Below are positions 4,302-7,595 of a stretch of DNA of 7,595 nucleotides, piece by piece. The notes beneath the pieces were generated by a model. It was not told the DNA's origin. It ran no database searches and saw only the letters and a program-made list of their open reading frames with translations. The stretch lies in assembly GCA_025355705.1 (NCBI GenBank), contig JANXZD010000089.1:1-7595 (forward strand), given 5' to 3'. The position numbers and the translations under genes were made by a program. Position 1 is the stretch's first letter. Each line of letters begins with the position of its first letter. This stretch comes from Bacteroidota bacterium. Its GTDB lineage: Bacteria > Bacteroidota > Ignavibacteria > UBA10030 > UBA8401.

Positions 4302-5263
4302 TATTGGTTTTGCAATAAATGGATAGCAAAGCCGCCGATTTCTTTCTCAAGATACACAGCAATCAATTTTCCATTTTTTTCTTTTTTTGTTTCCGGAAGA
4401 GTCATTACTCCCTCCCGTTCAAAATAGGCGACTGCGCGGTCGATGAAGTTTGTACCAATAGCGATATGTCCGTGTGCACCAAGAGAAGGTTGTTTCATAA
4501 ATTCAACCTGTGTTCCAGCAAATACCGATGAATTCCCATCCTTCACAGGGAAATTAAATAGCATTGATATTGCGGTTGCATTAGACATTGCGTCAACATC
4601 ATTTTTATTGTTGATTCCAACGTGTTTGATATCGAATCCAAGCATCAATTGAACCGCACAGGCAGTCAATTTTTTTATCTCGTCGAACTGTTTCTTTGCA
4701 ATCATCTCCTGTTTTACCATCCAACTACCGCCGCAAGCAATGATCTTATCGTACCTTAAATAGGAAAGAATATTTGTTTCATCAATCCCGCCAGTCGGAA
4801 TGAATTTCATTCTATTGTATGGTCCGCTGATGGCTTTCAAATACGGCAGACCTCCGTTCCCTTCTGCGGGAAAAAACTTTACCACATCAAGCCCGAGTTC
4901 AATTGCACGCTCAACATCCGATGGCGTTGCGGTTCCCGGAATGATCGGTATTTTATTTACAACACAGTACTCAACGACTTTAGGATTGAGTCCGGGCGAA
5001 ACGATGAATTTCACTCCGGCATCAACCGCTGTTTTCACTTGATCGATAGTCAATACAGTACCTGCGCCGACAAGCATTGAAGGAAATTTTTTTGCCATTC
5101 GTTTAATTGCTTCTTTTGCTGCAGCAGTTCGAAACGTCACTTCTGCACATGGCAATCCTCCGTCGATCAACGCCTGTGCAAGCGGTTCAGCATCGTCGGC
5201 ATTGTCTATTGCGATAACAGGTACGATTCCGATTAACTGTAACTGGTCCAATACATTTGCCAT
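4301..5263 (-). CDS. eda: KDPG/KHG aldolase with C-terminal VOC-like domain (320 aa)
   Basis: Residues 1 to about 208 form a complete KDPG aldolase (TIM barrel). Catalytic E41 and R45 lie in CAEVTFRT, and the Schiff-base lysine K129 lies in LDVVKFFPAE. The phosphate-binding loops are VGAGTV (65-70), FIPTGGI (154-160) and CGGSW (177-181). Lengths and offsets fit E. coli Eda with E45/R49/K133. The enzyme cleaves 2-keto-3-deoxy-6-phosphogluconate to pyruvate and glyceraldehyde-3-phosphate in the cytoplasm. Residues about 211-320 are an extra module (IKHVGINNKND...SSVFAGTQVEFMK...GHIAIGTNFIDRAVAYFER...GGFAIHLL). It has the repeated beta-alpha-beta pattern and late His/Gly motifs of VOC (glyoxalase-like) proteins; I recall this fusion in some gut Firmicutes. 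The role of the extra domain is unknown. AGGAAA precedes the ATG, and the stop overlaps the next ATG. Confidence 0.93.
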   Translation of the reverse strand: MANVLDQLQLIGIVPVIAIDNADDAEPLAQALIDGGLPCAEVTFRTAAAKEAIKRMAKKFPSMLVGAGTVLTIDQVKTAVDAGVKFIVSPGLNPKVVEYCVVNKIPIIPGTATPSDVERAIELGLDVVKFFPAEGNGGLPYLKAISGPYNRMKFIPTGGIDETNILSYLRYDKIIACGGSWMVKQEMIAKKQFDEIKKLTACAVQLMLGFDIKHVGINNKNDVDAMSNATAISMLFNFPVKDGNSSVFAGTQVEFMKQPSLGAHGHIAIGTNFIDRAVAYFEREGVMTLPETKKEKNGKLIAVYLEKEIGGFAIHLLQNQ

Positions 5264-5409
5264 AATTTTTTCCTGATATTTTTAAAGAAAGATATTTTAC
5301 AAACACCGACGTTAGTTCTTTAGTGATGGAAAATTCTATTCCAGCGCCGCGCCGAAACTTTATTTCATAAGAATTATCACTTTGCGTACCATGAGCTATT
5401 AATTGTTCT
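5264..5409 (-). other. 146-bp spacer between kduD and eda
   Basis: This stretch holds no ORF of useful size. It contains a tandem GGCGC repeat (about 5345-5354) and an AT-rich run just before the eda RBS. No T-run hairpin separates kduD from eda, so read-through is expected. The size leaves room for an internal promoter, but I see no convincing one. Confidence 0.3.
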
Positions 5410-6165
5410 TTAACGCGCCATCCATCCTCCGTCAACAACCAGCACATGTCCGTTTACATAGTTCGATGCTTTGCTCGCTAAAAAGATAACTGCACCTTGC
5501 AGATCTTCCGGTGTTCCCCATACACCAGCAGGTATTCGATCAAGGATCGCTTTTGTTCGTTCCGGATCTTCACGCAATGCTTTTGTATTATTCGTTGCCA
5601 TATATCCGGGAGCGATAGCATTCACATTTATTCCATAAGCACCCCATTCATTTGCAAGAGCTTTCGTAATTTGTGCAACGGCACCTTTGCTTGCAGCGTA
5701 CGACGGAACTCGAATACCTCCCTGAAATGCAAGAAGTGATGCCGTACTGATGATCTTTCCCGATTTTCGTTTCATCATGTCTTTTGCGACAGCCTGCGCA
5801 AGAAAAAAGATCGTTTTGGAATTCAACATCATCACATCGTCCCAATCCTTTTCGGAAAATTCGATCGCATTGGCGCGTCGAATAATTCCGGCATTATTGA
5901 TCAGAATATCAATCTTACCAAATTGAGCAATTGTATTTTCGACAACTACCGGGATTGATGACATTTCCATTAAATTTGCGACTATGGTGACGACTTTACG
6001 TCCGAGTGCACGCACTTTATTCGAAGTATCAGTGCTTTCTACATAATCAACAAGAACAATGTCCGCGCCTGCTGAAGCAAGTCCAAGCGCCATTCCTTGT
6101 CCAAGTCCAGTGCTCGCGCCGGTAACGATTGCTGTTTTTCCCGTAAGATCAAAAAGTGTGTTCAT
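5410..6165 (-). CDS. kduD: 2-dehydro-3-deoxy-D-gluconate 5-dehydrogenase KduD (SDR family)
   Basis: This cytoplasmic NAD(P)-dependent short-chain dehydrogenase reduces 3-deoxy-D-glycero-2,5-hexodiulosonate to 2-keto-3-deoxygluconate (KDG). Its 251 residues match the family (E. coli about 253). Visible SDR elements are the cofactor motif TGASTGLGQG (15-24), D40 at the end of beta-2, NNAG (90-93), and the catalytic tetrad N115, S143, Y156 and K160 (YAASK). The KduD-type opening LFDLTGKTAIVTG and the closing YVNGHVLVVDGGW are present. PGYMATNNTKALREDPER (186-203) fits the KduD substrate loop. A strong SD, AGGAGAAAG, precedes the ATG. The gene follows kdgF by 75 bp and is followed by eda, which acts two steps later in the same pathway. 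Confidence 0.95.
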   Translation of the reverse strand: MNTLFDLTGKTAIVTGASTGLGQGMALGLASAGADIVLVDYVESTDTSNKVRALGRKVVTIVANLMEMSSIPVVVENTIAQFGKIDILINNAGIIRRANAIEFSEKDWDDVMMLNSKTIFFLAQAVAKDMMKRKSGKIISTASLLAFQGGIRVPSYAASKGAVAQITKALANEWGAYGINVNAIAPGYMATNNTKALREDPERTKAILDRIPAGVWGTPEDLQGAVIFLASKASNYVNGHVLVVDGGWMAR

Positions 6166-6240
6166 GGTTTTACTTTCTCCTGACTATATATTTATTTTTC
6201 AATTTCCATCCATTTGATTTCTACCGCTTAATACATGATT

Positions 6241-6591
6241 TTAATTTCGTTTGATAAAATCTTCACGCATTGGCGTAAAAAAATCCACCAAAATGCTATT
6301 TTCTAACGCAACAACACCATGTTCAAGGTCTTTTGGGATATAATAACTATCTCCACTTTTTAGTATCCTTTTTTGTCCGTCGATTTGTACTTCAAATGAA
6401 CCTGATTGAATGTATGTGATCTGTAAATGAGGATGTTTGTGTAAAGAACCGATCGAACCTTTTTTGAATTCAACATATACCGCCATCACCAGATCGTCAT
6501 ATGCCACAATCTTACGACGAATCCCTTCACCGGCTGATTCCCAATCGATCGCTTCACTTTCGATGAACAATTGTTTTTTTTCTACAAACAT
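6241..6591 (-). CDS. kdgF: KdgF-type cupin, unsaturated uronate linearisation (116 aa)
   Basis: This single-domain cupin carries both metal-site motifs. The first is G45-(X)5-H51-X-H53-(X)3-Q57-(X)6-G64 in GSLHKHPHLQITYIQSG. The second is G80-(X)5-P86-(X)4-H91 in GDSYYIPKDLEHGV. Predicted ligands are H51, H53, Q57 and H91. The C-terminus LVDFFTPMREDFI (101-113) includes D103 and R109, which sit where KdgF proteins have conserved active-site residues. KdgF converts the 4,5-unsaturated galacturonate released by pectate lyase and oligogalacturonide-cleaving enzymes to linear 5-keto-4-deoxyuronate, the KduI substrate. The ATG at 6591 has an AGGAAA SD that begins in the gntR stop region, 9 bp away, so the two genes are tightly coupled. 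The neighbourhood strongly supports KdgF over other small cupins. Confidence 0.85.
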   Translation of the reverse strand: MFVEKKQLFIESEAIDWESAGEGIRRKIVAYDDLVMAVYVEFKKGSIGSLHKHPHLQITYIQSGSFEVQIDGQKRILKSGDSYYIPKDLEHGVVALENSILVDFFTPMREDFIKRN

Positions 6592-6600
6592 ACGCGTTTC

Positions 6601-7347
6601 CTATTCCTGAGCACGTAACATTTCTTCTGCATGTTCTGCTGCTTTCTTTAGATGTTGCTCCATTGCTAAATGAGCTCCCTCAACATTTTGTGTTATGATC
6701 TCCTGCAGAATTTTTCCATGCCATAGTGTTGCAGATTCTTTTGCAGCTTTTTCACCAACAACTTTATAAATCGATAGTTTAATTTCCGGCATAAGTCGAT
6801 GAATTGGTTCCAACAACATCGGCATGATTGCATTTTGTGAAGCTATTGCGATATCTAAATGAAACATTGCATCAAGCGATGCAAGTTTAGAATGATCATC
6901 TCCGCACATCTTTAACTCGATCATGTTATTCTTCAGCCGCTCAATATCTTCATCAGTTCTGTTTTTTGCAGCCTCAGCCGCTATCGCCGGTTCAATAAGC
7001 TGGCGTGCGCGGATAACATCGCGCACATAGTTATGTTCACCTTTCATTTGTAACAACATATGAAGCGGGCGAGCAACCGTATCTGCAGATGGACCTTTTA
7101 CGTAGATTCCTTTTCCTTTAATAATTGTAATTAGGTCACGAGCACTTAGCATTCTTAAAGCTTCGCGAAGCGCGGTCCGGCTTACAGCAAACTGTTGACA
7201 CAGTTCATTCTCAGAAGGAAGTTTATTCCCTTTGATGATTCTTTTAGACCTGATTGCCTCTTCAATACTTGTGGCAATTGTCTTACTGAGTAATTCTCTA
7301 TTCTCGACTGGAGTAAAAATGATAATATTCCTCAATATTTTATTCAA
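6601..7347 (-). CDS. FadR-subfamily GntR transcriptional regulator of the uronate operon
   Basis: The N-terminal winged helix-turn-helix spans about residues 17-84, with the diagnostic LPSENELCQQFAVSRTALREALRML-region (43-67) and wing IIKGKGIYV (75-83). The C-terminal FCD ligand domain spans about 105-235, with metal/ligand residues D159 and H163 (SLDAMFHLDIAIAS), H210 (LWHGKI) and H232 (EQHL). Such regulators usually bind a sugar acid and release the operator. Neighbouring kdgF, kduD and eda point to a uronate-derived effector such as KDG; that is inference. The frame opens at TTG (7347) with no SD. A GAGG SD at 7333-7330 instead points to an ATT codon at 7320-7318, which would give the family-typical start [M]FTPVENREL. 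A 26-bp palindrome abuts the frame's 5' end, suggesting autoregulation. Confidence 0.88.
   Translation of the reverse strand: MNKILRNIIIFTPVENRELLSKTIATSIEEAIRSKRIIKGNKLPSENELCQQFAVSRTALREALRMLSARDLITIIKGKGIYVKGPSADTVARPLHMLLQMKGEHNYVRDVIRARQLIEPAIAAEAAKNRTDEDIERLKNNMIELKMCGDDHSKLASLDAMFHLDIAIASQNAIMPMLLEPIHRLMPEIKLSIYKVVGEKAAKESATLWHGKILQEIITQNVEGAHLAMEQHLKKAAEHAEEMLRAQE
7330..7333 (-). promoter_or_regulatory. SD that supports an ATT start for the gntR gene
   Basis: GAGG on the minus strand lies 9 nt upstream of ATT (7320-7318) and 6 nt upstream of an ATC. Neither TTG in the frame (7347-7345 or 7335-7333) has an SD, and no in-frame ATG exists before the DNA-binding domain. Starting at ATT removes nine non-conserved residues and leaves the family-like N-terminus FTPV. 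Confidence 0.45.
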
Positions 7348-7373
7348 CTACTTGTAACATATCATACAAGTAG
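7348..7373. promoter_or_regulatory. Perfect 9+9 bp palindrome, candidate GntR autoregulatory operator
   Basis: CTACTTGTA (7348-7356) and TACAAGTAG (7365-7373) are exact complements with an 8-nt spacer. The dyad lies immediately before the gntR open frame, in the 77-bp gap after the pectate lyase gene. It contains TTGT/ACAA half-sites, as in many FadR-type GntR operators. It is the best candidate for the operator bound by the adjacent regulator. Confidence 0.6.
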
Positions 7374-7380
7374 ATCAATA

Positions 7381-7410
7381 ATACTTGTCTATAAGTTGAA
7401 AATCAAGTAT
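7381..7410. promoter_or_regulatory. Second inverted repeat in the pel-gntR gap
   Basis: ATACTTG (7381-7387) and CAAGTAT (7404-7410) are exact complements 16 nt apart, enclosing a further partial dyad ACTT-GTCTAT-AAGT (7383-7396). The arms repeat the TACTTG half-site of the neighbouring palindrome, eight bases away. The pair could be a double operator or, as RNA, a weak hairpin after the lyase gene. No T-run follows. Confidence 0.4.
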
Positions 7411-7424
7411 AAATTTGATGATGA

Positions 7425-7595
7425 TCAGTTTGCTGAATTTTTGTCTTTCCACGTACGATATTTTTCTAAAACATCTGCAGGATCATAACCATACCATTTA
7501 TATCCCGTACGCCGTTCACGATCAACTTCCGCTAAAGAATAGACCGGCTTGCCATCACGATTACAAAACATCGGTACATTCGTTTCAATTTCGTA
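7425..7595 (-). CDS. C-terminal fragment of a PL10-like pectate lyase (56 aa visible)
   Basis: The frame enters from the right edge and ends at TGA (7427-7425). The visible part holds YEIETNVPMFCNRDGKPVYS, then LAEVDRERRTGYKWYGYDPA and a DVLEKY tail. This matches my recollection of the end of the family PL10 pectate lyases (PelA/Pel-15E type), whose C-terminus reads like RFY-L--N-P-F--RDG---Y------ERR-GY-W-G. Such enzymes are exported and cleave polygalacturonate by beta-elimination, giving unsaturated oligogalacturonides. The signal peptide and catalytic core lie outside the window. Placement directly upstream of a GntR gene and the KdgF-KduD-Eda-KduI set supports a pectate-degrading role. 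Confidence 0.78.
   Translation of the reverse strand, partial: YEIETNVPMFCNRDGKPVYSLAEVDRERRTGYKWYGYDPADVLEKYRTWKDKNSAN

Noticed and set aside
5187..5447. 86-codon minus-strand frame bridging kduD and eda
   Set aside because: It overlaps the 3' end of kduD and the 5' end of eda in another frame; its Cys/Arg-rich sequence is non-protein-like and its start lacks an SD.

Overview
The window reads as AT-rich chromosomal DNA from an anaerobic or plant-polymer-degrading bacterium of the Bacteroidota/Ignavibacteria/Chlorobi (FCB) type. That placement is an inference from the gene families (PL10-type pectate lyase, DUF4861, four-helix-bundle S23-like relic), the low GC and the style of the leader peptides; no phylogenetic marker is present. 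Every recognisable gene lies on the minus strand, so the logical reading direction is from base 7595 down to base 1.

Right part (7595 to about 1952): a pectin/oligogalacturonate catabolic cluster. In transcription order it holds the C-terminal end of a PL10-like pectate lyase, a FadR-type GntR regulator, a KdgF-type cupin, KduD, a KDPG aldolase (Eda) fused to a C-terminal VOC-like domain, a small secreted-looking ORF coupled to eda by a TAATG overlap, KduI, a hairpin terminator, and then an exported DUF4861 protein behind its own leader with a LacI/cre-like palindrome. The lyase would release unsaturated galacturonides. KdgF and KduI would convert the unsaturated monomer to 3-deoxy-hexulosonate, KduD would reduce it to KDG, and Eda would cleave KDPG to pyruvate and glyceraldehyde-3-phosphate. 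The KDG kinase needed between KduD and Eda is not in the window. A perfect 9+9 bp palindrome abuts the regulator's start, which suggests autoregulation.

Middle (about 1951 to 1333): a scar zone. A frameshifted, 5'-truncated four-helix-bundle (S23-like) pseudogene begins directly after the DUF4861 stop. It is followed by an intact tRNA-Arg(TCG) with its own terminator and then by a decayed tRNA-like sequence whose anticodon arm resembles that tRNA.

Left part (about 1118 to 1): a segment that looks like an integron gene-cassette array without a visible integrase (CALIN-like). Two attC-like sites share a 16-bp R' block containing GTTAGGC and an 11-bp inner block. Between and beside them are a cassette with a DUF4405-like membrane protein, a cassette whose ORF runs off the left edge, and an ORF-less palindromic cassette. 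Read on the minus strand, the stop codon of the DUF4405-like ORF touches the following attC, as expected for gene cassettes. This array is the least ordinary part of the window.
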